From BD2-11 sp965221785 (lineage in GTDB: Bacteria; Gemmatimonadota; Gemmatimonadetes; Longimicrobiales; Gaopeijiaceae), in assembly GCA_965221785.1 (NCBI GenBank), contig CBDCSR010000003.1, forward strand, positions 2,294,001 to 2,358,000: a DNA stretch of 64,000 nucleotides, read 5' to 3'. Both the position numbers and the translations under genes were made by a program. Below, piece by piece: positions 35,358 through 43,758 of this stretch (within the stretch, counting starts at the first letter, position 1; each line of letters starts with the position of its first letter). The notes beneath the pieces are model-generated. The model was not told the DNA's origin. It saw only the letters and a program-made list of their open reading frames with translations, and did no database searches.

Positions 35358-36551
35358 ATGACGCTGGAACGCTTTGTGGAACTGATGCAGGAACTCGAGC
35401 CGCACGATGTCTCGGTGGCGGTCGCGGTTCTGGAGTTGATCCGGGGCGCGGACGATTCGGGATCCGTGGGCCGGGACGACTGGGTGTCGTCGGTGCGCCG
35501 GCAGTACGAGGAACTCGAACTCCACCTGAAGGCATCCTGGCGCGAGCGCGGCGGCGAACTCGGCGGCTACCTGGAGGAACAGGTGATCGGACGCCTGGAG
35601 GCGGTCGGCATCGCCGGCCGTGATCCCCGCGAAGACGGCTGGGAACGGCTTGCCCTCGACGCCGAGCTGTGGGAAGAGATATCCGTAGACCGCGGTTCGC
35701 TGGTCGAGAACATCGAGGCCATGGCGGTGGTGCTGCAGCACAAGTTCGGCGTCCTTGCCAGCGAATCCGCGGACAACGGCGCTTCGGCGCCCGCCAGCCG
35801 GCTGGTCGCGACCGGGCTTACCAAGAGCTACGGCGGCCGCAAGGTGGTGAACGATGTCGACATCGCGGTGGAGCAGGGCGAGATCGTCGGGCTGCTCGGG
35901 CCGAACGGCGCCGGCAAGACCACGACCTTCTACATGATGGTCGGGCTGATCTCACCCCAGGCCGGGGAGGTGCGGCTGGACGACCGGGTGCTGACCGGAA
36001 TTCCCATGTACAGGCGCGCACGCCTCGGGGTCGGTTACCTCGCCCAGGAGCCGTCCGTCTTCCGGCGCCTGACCGTCGAACAGAACGTAATGGCGATCCT
36101 TGAGACGCTCCCGCTGGCGAAGGCAGAGCGCAGACAGCGCCTCGACGAGTTGTTGTCGGAGCTCTCCATCGGCCACCTTCGCCACTCGAAGGCCTTTTCG
36201 CTCTCCGGCGGGGAACGGCGTCGTCTGGAGATCACCCGGGCCCTCGTCCAGCGTCCCAAGTTCATGCTCCTCGACGAGCCTTTCGCCGGAATCGATCCCA
36301 TCGCTGTCAACGACATCCAGCAGATCGTGGCCGGGCTGCGCCACCGCGGCATCGGGGTAATCATCTCGGACCACAGCGTGGAGCAGACGCTCGAGATCGT
36401 CGACCGCGCCTACATCATGCACGAGGGCCGCATCCGGGTAGTCGGCACCGTCTCCGAACTGGTCTGGAACGACGAAGTCGCCGAGATCTATCTCGGCCCC
36501 GTTCTGACCGATCGCATGCGCAAGCGCTTCAATCCCCCCGTGGCGGCATGA
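35358..36551 (+). CDS. lptB: LPS export ATP-binding protein LptB with 147-residue N-terminal extension
   Basis: LptB is the ATPase that drives LPS extraction with LptFG. The ABC domain (about 148-397) is complete: Walker A GPNGAGKT (181-188), signature LSGGERRRLEI (from 282), Walker B LLDEP (304-308) and the H-loop His339 in ISDHS. EPSVFRRLTVEQN is the LptB-type Q-loop region. In front lies a 147-residue acidic, helical segment that normal LptB (~240 aa) lacks and that I do not recognise. A GGAG ribosome site before the ATG at 35358, one base after the OstA stop, supports the long start. LptF and LptG are not in the window. Confidence 0.9.
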   Translation: MTLERFVELMQELEPHDVSVAVAVLELIRGADDSGSVGRDDWVSSVRRQYEELELHLKASWRERGGELGGYLEEQVIGRLEAVGIAGRDPREDGWERLALDAELWEEISVDRGSLVENIEAMAVVLQHKFGVLASESADNGASAPASRLVATGLTKSYGGRKVVNDVDIAVEQGEIVGLLGPNGAGKTTTFYMMVGLISPQAGEVRLDDRVLTGIPMYRRARLGVGYLAQEPSVFRRLTVEQNVMAILETLPLAKAERRQRLDELLSELSIGHLRHSKAFSLSGGERRRLEITRALVQRPKFMLLDEPFAGIDPIAVNDIQQIVAGLRHRGIGVIISDHSVEQTLEIVDRAYIMHEGRIRVVGTVSELVWNDEVAEIYLGPVLTDRMRKRFNPPVAA

Positions 36552-38026
36552 CCGGTCTCGGCACGCGGCTCATCCAGAGCCCGGAGCTAAGGCAGGAGAT
36601 GAAGATCAACCCGCGCCTGTACCAGGCGATGGAGCTGCTTCATCTTCCGCTGCTCGACCTCCAGCAACGTCTGAAGCAGGAGATGACGGAAAACCCGTTC
36701 CTGGAGGTGGTCGAGGGCGACACCGAGCAGGAAGTGGAACTCGACCAGGATGGCACGGACGAAGACGGGGACGAGGTCGACTGGGAGTCCATCCTGCTCG
36801 ACGGATTCGACGCCGGCGGACACCGCGCCCAGTACGAACCCCGTGACTTTGACATCCCCACGCCGTCACGAGCTCCCGACCTCCGCGATCATCTCGAGAA
36901 CCAGACTCAGCTGCTGACGCTCTCCGGCCGCGAGCAGAGGATCGCGCAGGAGATCATCGGCAACATCGATGACGACGGCCTCCTGCGCTGTCCGCTGGAA
37001 ACCATCGCCCAAGACCTCAACAGCTGGCTCGAGGACGTGCGGGACATCGCCCTCGAAGCCGCCGAGGACGAGTCTCCGGAGGAGCTGGCCATCATGCTCG
37101 CCCCGTTCGGCGTGGGCGAAGTGGAGGCGATGCTCGAGATCGTGCAGGACATGGATCCCCCGGGTGTGGGGGCACGCGATCTGCGCGAATGCCTCCTTAT
37201 CCAGCTGCGCGAATCGGGGGAGGAGAATGATCTCATCCGGACCATGGTCGACGAGCACTTCGACGACCTCCTGAGTCACCGCTGGGCCAACATCGCCCGC
37301 GCCCTCGGGGTAGCGCCCCGGTCGATCCAGGATGCCGCCGACGAGCTCGCCAGGCTGGACCCGAAGCCGGGACTCAGGCACTCACCCGAACCCGAGCACT
37401 ACATTGTCCCGGATCTGATCGTGGAGAAGATCTCCGGCGAATACATGGTGTTCGCCAACGACACCAGCATGCCTCAGCTGAGGCTGGCGCGCTCCTACCA
37501 GGAAGTCGCCCGGGACAAGCGTCTGTTCCAGGGAGAGAACAAGACGTTCATCAAGGACAAGCTGAATTCCGCCAGCTGGATGATCCAGGCCATCGAACAG
37601 CGGCGCCAGACGATGCTTAAGGTGATGCAGTACATCGTCGAGCGTCAGCACGGTTTCTTCGAAAAGGGAGTTCAGCATCTGCGGCCGCTCACCCTGCGTG
37701 AGGTGGCCGACCATATCGAGATGCACGAATCGACCGTGTCGCGCGTGACCAACGAGAAGTTCGTCCAGACGCCGCGTGGCGTATTCAGCCTCAAGTACTT
37801 CTTCTCGAGCGGGCTCTCAACCACAAGCGGCACAGACATTTCCGCCCGCGGAGTCAAGGAGAAGATGGAGGCCCTCATCTCCGGGGAGAACGTTCACAAG
37901 CCCCTCACCGACATGGCCCTCGTCAAGCTCCTGCGCGCCGACGGCGTCCGGATCGCGCGCCGGACGGTGGCCAAGTACCGCGACCAGCTCGGCATCCTCC
38001 CGGCGCGCATGCGCAAGCGCCTGTGA
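36548..38026 (+). CDS. rpoN: RNA polymerase sigma-54 factor
   Basis: RpoN directs polymerase to -24/-12 promoters activated by AAA+ enhancer-binding proteins. The 492-residue protein has region I with Gln/Leu-rich helices (LIQSPELRQEM, AMELLHLPLLDLQQRL). An acidic region II (about 55-85) and the core-binding region follow, with a helix-turn-helix around TLREVADHIEMHESTVSRV. The RpoN box ARRTVAKYR lies at about 470-478. It overlaps lptB by 4 bp; lptB-rpoN is a widely conserved pair. A hairpin follows the gene at 38039. Confidence 0.96.
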   Translation: MTGLGTRLIQSPELRQEMKINPRLYQAMELLHLPLLDLQQRLKQEMTENPFLEVVEGDTEQEVELDQDGTDEDGDEVDWESILLDGFDAGGHRAQYEPRDFDIPTPSRAPDLRDHLENQTQLLTLSGREQRIAQEIIGNIDDDGLLRCPLETIAQDLNSWLEDVRDIALEAAEDESPEELAIMLAPFGVGEVEAMLEIVQDMDPPGVGARDLRECLLIQLRESGEENDLIRTMVDEHFDDLLSHRWANIARALGVAPRSIQDAADELARLDPKPGLRHSPEPEHYIVPDLIVEKISGEYMVFANDTSMPQLRLARSYQEVARDKRLFQGENKTFIKDKLNSASWMIQAIEQRRQTMLKVMQYIVERQHGFFEKGVQHLRPLTLREVADHIEMHESTVSRVTNEKFVQTPRGVFSLKYFFSSGLSTTSGTDISARGVKEKMEALISGENVHKPLTDMALVKLLRADGVRIARRTVAKYRDQLGILPARMRKRL

Positions 38027-38038
38027 GCGGCTCGCCCG

Positions 38039-38057
38039 GCGTCGGCTGCGCCGACGC
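38039..38057 (+). terminator. 8-bp hairpin after rpoN
   Basis: GCGTCGGC (38039-38046) and GCCGACGC (38050-38057) are perfect reverse complements across a TGC loop. It is a stable stem in the 61-base gap between rpoN and wecB, but no T-run follows. It may end or slow transcription of the Kdo/Lpt operon, or be a transcript-stability element. Confidence 0.4.
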
Positions 38058-38087
38058 AATCCCTCCCCACCCCGACCTGCGCCGGGG

Positions 38088-39254
38088 ATGACGCGTCCGC
38101 GCGTCCTGGTCGTGATCGGCACCCGGCCGGAGGCGATCAAGATGGCCCCGGTGGCGGAGGCGCTGCGCGGTCGCGCCGACCTGGTGGAGAGCGCGGTCGC
38201 GCTGACCGGCCAGCACACCGACATGGTCGATCAGGCGCTGGAAGCCTTCTCCATCATTCCCGACTTCGACCTGGACATCATGAAGTCCGGCCAGACCCTC
38301 TACGACGTAGGGCGGGGCTGCATGGAAGGGCTGAGGGACATGGTCCGCGAGTACGCGCCTGCCATGATGCTGGTCCAGGGCGACACGGCCAGCGTCTTCT
38401 TCGGTTCGCTTGTGGGTTTCTTCGAACGCATCCAGGTAGGTCACGTGGAAGCCGGATTGCGCAGCCGCAACCGTTGGGCACCGTATCCCGAGGAGCTGTT
38501 CCGGCAGATGACGGACACGCTCGCCGAACTTCACTTCGCGCCCACCGCACTGGCGCGGCAGAACCTGCTCGACGAAGGGATCTCCGAGGATTCGATTCAC
38601 GTCACGGGCAATACCGTGGTCGACGCTCTCCTGCGGCTGGCCCGCCACAAAGCCGAAATCGAAGACCGGGTGCTGGCCGAACTCCTGGGGGGAGGTGGCT
38701 CCCTGGTGCTGCTCACGGCCCATCGGCGCGAGTCGTTCGGAGAACCTTTGTGTCGAGTCTTCCGGGCCGTCCGCGAGATTGCGGACCGTTGTCCGGATGT
38801 CCAGGTGATCTATCCCGTGCACCCGAATCCGCAGGTCGTCCGCCCGGCGCGCGAGCACCTCGCCGACCATCCCCGGGTTCACCTGACAGACCCGCTGTCG
38901 TACCCGGATCTCCTGCGGGCACTCGCCCGGGCGAGCCTCGTGCTCACCGACTCCGGGGGAATCCAGGAGGAAGCGCCCACCTTCGGCACGCCGGTCCTCG
39001 TGCTGCGGGAGGTGACCGAGCGCCCCGAAGGCGTGGCGGCGGGGGTTGCCAGGCTGGTGGGAACCGACCGGGACCGCATCGTCGCCGAAGCCCTGGCCGC
39101 GCTGGCGGATGGAGACGGGGAAGGGGACCGGGAGGCCGGTTCCGCCAACCCCTACGGCGATGGCGACGCGGCGGCGCGCATCGCCGACATCGTGGCGCAC
39201 CGGCTCACCGGAGTCACGCGCCGGACCCGTGACTGGCTCCCGGAAGCGCCATGA
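38088..39254 (+). CDS. wecB: UDP-N-acetylglucosamine 2-epimerase (non-hydrolysing)
   Basis: WecB interconverts UDP-GlcNAc and UDP-ManNAc for surface polysaccharide. The 388-residue product from the ATG at 38088 opens with VVIGTRPEAIKMAPV and has VQGDTASVFFGSL, HVEAGLRS and PYPEELFRQMTD. TAHRRESFG, VHPNP and TDSGGIQEEAPTFG follow, a full set for this family. The catalytic region appears intact, with nothing to suggest a hydrolysing (NeuC-type) enzyme. It overlaps the next glycosyltransferase by 4 bp, so ManNAc-containing glycan synthesis is a plausible shared role. Confidence 0.93.
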   Translation: MTRPRVLVVIGTRPEAIKMAPVAEALRGRADLVESAVALTGQHTDMVDQALEAFSIIPDFDLDIMKSGQTLYDVGRGCMEGLRDMVREYAPAMMLVQGDTASVFFGSLVGFFERIQVGHVEAGLRSRNRWAPYPEELFRQMTDTLAELHFAPTALARQNLLDEGISEDSIHVTGNTVVDALLRLARHKAEIEDRVLAELLGGGGSLVLLTAHRRESFGEPLCRVFRAVREIADRCPDVQVIYPVHPNPQVVRPAREHLADHPRVHLTDPLSYPDLLRALARASLVLTDSGGIQEEAPTFGTPVLVLREVTERPEGVAAGVARLVGTDRDRIVAEALAALADGDGEGDREAGSANPYGDGDAAARIADIVAHRLTGVTRRTRDWLPEAP

Positions 39255-40372
39255 ACATCCTGATGCATTGCATCTACTTCCCACCGGAGGTGGGCGGACT
39301 GGAGAGCCACGTCTTCAACCTGTGCCGGGGACTCGTGGCTCGGGGACACCGGGTGGGCGTGGTCACCTCGCGGTCCCGGCCGAGTCTGCCGCGCGAGCAG
39401 CTCATGGGGGACATCCATGTCCGGAGAACATGGCTTCCGGCGCGCAACCCGGGAGGGTGGTTCCTGCATTCGATGTGCTCGACAGCGCACACCACCCGCG
39501 CGAGTGCCGGCGTCGACGTGGTGCACGCGCAGGCCATCGCCTCCATCCCGCCGGCCTGGATTGCCGGCCGGATCCGCGCCCGGCCGCTGATTACCACCCT
39601 GCACACCTCCCATTTCCTTCGGCTGGCGGGGAAGGCGCATTGGCGGCCGGGGCTGCGCACCCTCCTGCGCGCATCCGACCATACCTTCGCCACCAGCGTC
39701 GAGATCGCCGACGTCGCCGACGGCCTGCTCCCCGGTCTGTCCACCGAGCCGGTGACCAACGGGGTGGACACATCGGTTTTCCGGCGCTGCGCACCGTCGC
39801 TTCCACCGGTGTCCGGGCCTCTGCTGGTCGTCCCGCGCCGTCTGTTTCCCAAGAACGGAGTGCGGTTTTTCGTGCAGGCGATGCCCGAAATCGCCGCTGC
39901 GGTTCCCGGAGTGGAAGCGATTCTGGTGGGCGACGGACCGGAGCGGGCGGAGCTGGAGGACCTGAGCGCGCATTTGGGCGTCGCCGAGCGAGTCCGCTTC
40001 CTCGGCGCACGGCCCAATGCCGAGATGCCGGGCATTCTCTCTTCCGCCGCCGTTGCGGTCGTTCCCTCGCTCATGGAGGCGACGTCGATCGCGGCGCTGG
40101 AAGCCATGGCGTGCGAGCTCCCGGTGGCCGCTTCCCGGGTGGGAGGACTGCCCGAGATCGTGGACGAATCGGTGGGGACCCTCTTCGAGCCGGGGGATCC
40201 CGCCGATCTCGCCGGACGGCTCGTCGCCCTCCTGCGCCGAACCGATCTGCGGGAGGCCGGACGCCGGGCGCGGGGACGCGTCGCCACCCGGTGGAGCAAC
40301 GATCGGCTCGTGGAACGGCACCTGGAGGTGTACGAGGCCCTGCGGGCGGAGAATGGAGCACCCCATGCCTGA
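39251..40372 (+). CDS. GT4-family glycosyltransferase
   Basis: This is a cytosolic or membrane-associated retaining glycosyltransferase with the GT-B fold (373 aa). The N-terminal MNILMHCIYFPPEVGGLESHV is the usual acceptor-side Gly loop of GT4 enzymes. The C-terminal half has the donor site: LVGDGPERAEL, VRFLGARPNAEMPGIL and EATSIAALEAMACELPVAAS, with the E-x7-E arrangement. The donor and acceptor cannot be read. It lies in an overlapping unit with wecB upstream and a GT2 enzyme downstream. Confidence 0.87.
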   Translation: MNILMHCIYFPPEVGGLESHVFNLCRGLVARGHRVGVVTSRSRPSLPREQLMGDIHVRRTWLPARNPGGWFLHSMCSTAHTTRASAGVDVVHAQAIASIPPAWIAGRIRARPLITTLHTSHFLRLAGKAHWRPGLRTLLRASDHTFATSVEIADVADGLLPGLSTEPVTNGVDTSVFRRCAPSLPPVSGPLLVVPRRLFPKNGVRFFVQAMPEIAAAVPGVEAILVGDGPERAELEDLSAHLGVAERVRFLGARPNAEMPGILSSAAVAVVPSLMEATSIAALEAMACELPVAASRVGGLPEIVDESVGTLFEPGDPADLAGRLVALLRRTDLREAGRRARGRVATRWSNDRLVERHLEVYEALRAENGAPHA

Positions 40373-41090
40373 ACAGCGGCTCCTCGTCCTCATCCCGACC
40401 TACAACGAGCGGGAGAATCTCCCCAGGATCGCGCCGCTGGTTCTCGAGCAGCATCCAGGCATCGAGATCCTGGTCATCGACGATGGGTCGCCGGATGGCA
40501 CGGGACGGCTGGCCGACGAGATGGCCCGCGACGAGCCGCGCATCCACGTTCTTCATCGAACCGAAAAGCTCGGTCTCGGTCCCGCGTATCTGGCAGGGTT
40601 CAGGTGGGGCCTCGCGCGCGGCTACCCGCTGCTCTGCGAGATGGACGCCGACCTGTCGCATTCCCCCGAAATGCTGCCGGCGTTCATCGAACAGACGCGG
40701 CACGCGGACGTCGTCATCGGTTCCCGCTACCTCCACGGCCGGGTCACCGTGGTCGACTGGCCCATGAGCCGGCTGTTGATCAGCTACTTCGGCTGCTGGT
40801 ACGCACGAACCATCACCGGCCTTCCGGTCGCCGATGCTACCGGTGGCTTCAACTGCTGGCGCAGGGAAGTCCTCGAGGCCCTCGACCTCGATCGCATCGT
40901 ATCCAACGGATACGCCTTCCAGATCGAGTTGAAGTTCCGCGCAGCACGCAAGGGCTTTCGTCTGGTCGAGGTCCCGATCGTCTTCACCGAGCGCGATTCC
41001 GGTGAGTCGAAGATGTCGGGGAAGATCGTTCGGGAAGCGGTCTGGCGCGTGTGGATGCTCCGAATCCTCGACCTGATCGGCCGGCTGTGA
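40365..41090 (+). CDS. polyprenol-phosphate mannosyltransferase-like GT2
   Basis: This GT2 glycosyltransferase (241 aa) resembles dolichol/polyprenyl-phosphate mannose synthase. LLVLIPTYNERENLP is the N-terminal nucleotide-sugar motif, VIDDGSPDGTG follows, and CEMDADLSHSPEML carries the metal-binding DAD. DATGGFNCWRREVLE and the FTERDSGESKMS segment are typical of the DPM1 branch. It lacks a C-terminal membrane domain. The product would be a lipid-linked sugar used on the outer face of the membrane. It overlaps the preceding gene by 8 bp. Confidence 0.87.
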   Translation: MPEQRLLVLIPTYNERENLPRIAPLVLEQHPGIEILVIDDGSPDGTGRLADEMARDEPRIHVLHRTEKLGLGPAYLAGFRWGLARGYPLLCEMDADLSHSPEMLPAFIEQTRHADVVIGSRYLHGRVTVVDWPMSRLLISYFGCWYARTITGLPVADATGGFNCWRREVLEALDLDRIVSNGYAFQIELKFRAARKGFRLVEVPIVFTERDSGESKMSGKIVREAVWRVWMLRILDLIGRL

Positions 41091-41137
41091 CGACCCTCCC
41101 GTCCAGATCCTGACCGAAGGCCCCAGCTCCTTCACAT

Positions 41138-41170
41138 CAGAATTCCGACTGCTGGAATCACGGAATTCTG
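41138..41170. repeat. perfect 10-bp inverted repeat downstream of the GT2 gene
   Basis: CAGAATTCCG (41138-41147) and CGGAATTCTG (41161-41170) are exact reverse complements with a 13-base loop. A T-run (GATTTTT) begins about 15 bases later. It could terminate the wecB operon, or serve as a protein-binding dyad. The TCACGGA at 41158-41164 recurs at 41196-41202. Confidence 0.55.
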
Positions 41171-41195
41171 CGGGTGTAATCGGTGATTTTTGGCG

Positions 41196-41252
41196 TCACG
41201 GATTTCCGAGAGGGGATGGCGAGATTCCGAGACTATACATAATACATATTAT
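41196..41252 (+). promoter_or_regulatory. direct repeats followed by a very AT-rich box
   Basis: TTCCGAGA occurs at 41204-41211 and 41225-41232, exactly 21 bases apart, about two helical turns. Immediately after lies ACTATACATAATACATATTAT (about 41232-41252), the most AT-rich stretch in this neighbourhood, with several -10-like hexamers (TATACA, CATAAT, TATTAT). The arrangement looks like a regulated promoter pointing to the M23 peptidase gene. No convincing -35 is seen. This fills most of the 314-base gap 41091-41404, which has no gene. Confidence 0.4.
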
Positions 41253-41404
41253 GCGCAGGAACGGGACGCCTTTGGGCCAGTCAGCCGGCCCTGCGGTGAA
41301 AGATGCGCGGTGCAGGGATTGCGCGGCCACGCGGTTTCCCTCTTCGGCCTCGGCTCGCTAGAATGGCCGTGGAGCCGTTTTCGGGATGCGGGAGAGGTGG
41401 ATTG

Positions 41405-42901
41405 ATGTCGGCACGATTGCGCTCAAGCATTACCGCGAGGTCCTCGGGTGTCGCGCCCGAGCTGCACGCCTCGAGGCAGCCACGCCGCAACACCGACGTC
41501 CTCCCTCTCGTCGTGACCGGACTTCTGGCCGTGTCCGGGTGCGAGCAGATCGAGCAGGCCCGGGACCATTTCCGCGACCTGACGCCTTACGAGACCTACC
41601 AGGCTCGGTTGAACGTCGCCGGACTCGGAGAATCGGCGCTCGCGAGGGATTGGGAGACGGCGGGACGCGTTGCCCTCGCCGAGCCGCTCCCGGTATCGCT
41701 GCCCTACGCGGAGGAAGGCTACATCAGCCCCGACGCCCCCGAGGCCGCCGGATACCGTTTTCGCCTTGAACGGGGACGAAGGCTGACGGTCGAGGTTTCG
41801 GTCGATCCTGGCGAGCCGGCGCGCGTGTTCGTGGACCTTTTCCGCGTGCCCACCGACCCCGCTGACCCCTTGAGGCCAGTCTTCTCGTCGCAATCGCCTG
41901 TCGAGACGTTCTCGCACGAACCCTGGCGCGGCGGTGAGTTCGTGCTTCGGCTTCAGCCGGAACTTCTGCGGGGCGGCAGCTACTCGGTCAGGCTGGAGAT
42001 CCAGGCCCAGCTGGTGTTCCCCGTCGAAGGGCGCGGGTCAGAGTACATTTACAGCTGGTTCGGAGCGCCGCGAGACGGGGGGGCGCGCATCCACCGGGGC
42101 GTCGACATCTTCGCGCGCCGCGGAACGCCCGTGCTCGCGGCCTCGGCGGGAAGGGTCAGCCGGGTGCGGGACACCCGCATCGGCGGCAAGGTGGTGTGGG
42201 TGCGCGACCCGGTACGAAACGCCAGCGTCTACTACGCCCATCTCGACAGCCAGTATGTCCGTGACGGACAGGAAGTCCAGGCCGGCGATACCGTCGGCTT
42301 CGTCGGCAACACCGGAAACGCGCGCACCACCCCGCCCCACCTGCACCTGGGCCTCTATCGGCGCGGCGAAGGCGCGGTCGATCCCTTTCCGTTCATCGAT
42401 CCGGTGCGCGCCACCATTCCGGAACTCACAGTGGACACGGAGCGCCTGGGCGCATGGAGCCGGGTGCGCAACGGAGGAGTCCGGCTGCGGGCGGGGCCCG
42501 GCTCGCGAAGCGACGTGGTGCGTGAACTGGACCGGCACACGCCGCTCCGGGTTCTCGCCGGATCAGGCAGCTTCTTTCGGGCCCGGCTCCCCGACGGCAC
42601 AGCAGGTTACGTGGCCGCGCGCCTCACCGAGCCGGTCGAGGCTCCCGTCGCGCGGGAAACCGTGCAGGCGGCGCGGGCAGTGCTCACGGCGCCCACGGAC
42701 GACTCGGCCGTGCTGGCTCGACTGGACAGGGGAACCGAAGTGCCGGTGATCGGCCGCTTCGGGGACTACCTGTACGTGCGGACGGCGAGCGGACGGAGCG
42801 GTTGGCTCGTGCCCGGGCCGGCGCTCCCCGAGTCGCTTCGGGAGTTCAACCCCCGGACGACATCCGACGAGCGCGCATCTCAGCCAGGCGCATCTCGATG
42901 A
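41405..42901 (+). CDS. M23 family metallopeptidase with two C-terminal SH3-like domains
   Basis: This is an envelope peptidoglycan hydrolase of the LytM/M23 type (498 aa). The lipobox AVSGC (Cys about residue 47, after an unusually long N-region) suggests a lipoprotein. A beta-rich region (about 80-210) precedes the M23 core. Zinc ligands are visible in IHRGVDIFARRGTPV (His and Asp) and PHLHLGL (HxH). Two bacterial SH3-like repeats end the protein: VRLRAGPGSRSDVV...GYVAARL and a second ending SGRSGWLVPGP. The ATG at 41405 has a GGAGAGG ribosome site; in-frame starts upstream lack one. The last 56 bp overlap the convergent TPR gene. Confidence 0.88.
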   Translation: MSARLRSSITARSSGVAPELHASRQPRRNTDVLPLVVTGLLAVSGCEQIEQARDHFRDLTPYETYQARLNVAGLGESALARDWETAGRVALAEPLPVSLPYAEEGYISPDAPEAAGYRFRLERGRRLTVEVSVDPGEPARVFVDLFRVPTDPADPLRPVFSSQSPVETFSHEPWRGGEFVLRLQPELLRGGSYSVRLEIQAQLVFPVEGRGSEYIYSWFGAPRDGGARIHRGVDIFARRGTPVLAASAGRVSRVRDTRIGGKVVWVRDPVRNASVYYAHLDSQYVRDGQEVQAGDTVGFVGNTGNARTTPPHLHLGLYRRGEGAVDPFPFIDPVRATIPELTVDTERLGAWSRVRNGGVRLRAGPGSRSDVVRELDRHTPLRVLAGSGSFFRARLPDGTAGYVAARLTEPVEAPVARETVQAARAVLTAPTDDSAVLARLDRGTEVPVIGRFGDYLYVRTASGRSGWLVPGPALPESLREFNPRTTSDERASQPGASR

Positions 42902-43556
42902 CGCCGCGGCCGGGGTCGGTCGCGTCCAGTTCGTCCAGGAGATCGCCCAGCAGAGTCTCCGCCTCGGCGTAACGACCCTGCGCCGCACGCACGCGGGCTG
43001 CGTCGGAGAGGGCGTTGCGCAGCTGGAAGCCCAGGTCGGTCTCGTCGGCGATATCGAGATAGGTCGCCACCGCTTCGTCCCACAGGCTCTGCTGCTCGTA
43101 GGCGGCGCCCAGAAGGAAGCCGGCCTGCAGCGCCACCGGTTCCCCGAGGCGGCCGCGGAGCGGCTGCAGCGCGTCGATGGCGCCCTGGACATTCCCGTTC
43201 TCGAGTTGGACCTGACCCAGGAGAAGCCGGGCTTCGGCCGTACTGGCAGCGTCGTCGAAGCGTTCCAGGAACCGGTTCAGCTCGGCGAGGGTCTCTTCGG
43301 TGCTGACCACCCCGACGACCTGGTGAATCTGCTCGAGTTCGAGAGCGCTCTGGTTCTCACGCGTCTCGCTGAAGTTGAAGTAGTAGACGGTGGCGCCTAT
43401 GGCGAGGGCAACCACGATGCCCGCGAAGATCAGGGTCTGGGCGTTGTTCTGCGCCCAGACCGTGAGTTCGAGCACCCGGCTGGTAAAAAGGTCATCCTCG
43501 TCCGGCGCGCTGGCCGGCGGCCCTCCCGGGCCAGGACGTCGGGAATACTTGGACAT
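42846..43556 (-). CDS. membrane-anchored TPR protein
   Basis: This is a 236-residue protein. A charged, Pro-rich N-terminus (1-35) is followed by one membrane segment (about 42-62) and a periplasmic part with three or four tetratricopeptide-like helix pairs: AEARLLLGQVQLENGNVQGAID, LLGAAYEQQSLWDEAVATYLDIA and RVRAAQGRYAEAETLLGDLL. The layout resembles YfgM, an ancillary SecYEG/chaperone partner. That is a resemblance in architecture only. The 3' end overlaps the M23 gene by 56 bp tail-to-tail. Confidence 0.78.
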   Translation of the reverse strand: MSKYSRRPGPGGPPASAPDEDDLFTSRVLELTVWAQNNAQTLIFAGIVVALAIGATVYYFNFSETRENQSALELEQIHQVVGVVSTEETLAELNRFLERFDDAASTAEARLLLGQVQLENGNVQGAIDALQPLRGRLGEPVALQAGFLLGAAYEQQSLWDEAVATYLDIADETDLGFQLRNALSDAARVRAAQGRYAEAETLLGDLLDELDATDPGRGVIEMRLAEMRARRMSSGG

Positions 43557-43758
43557 GAAGCGATTGTGTGGGGACAGTGCGGAAACCGGTGGGGCTCATC
43601 CCTGGCTCGCACGGAACCCGGCGAACTCGATGACGGCGGCAAAACCTAATCCTTGCGCTCCATCCGGGTCAACGGGAGCACAAACGGCCCGGAGTCGCCT
43701 GGCGATTCGTGGCGGCCGAGATGGTCGCGGCGCGACGGGTGCCCTGTGAAGCCGGGCG

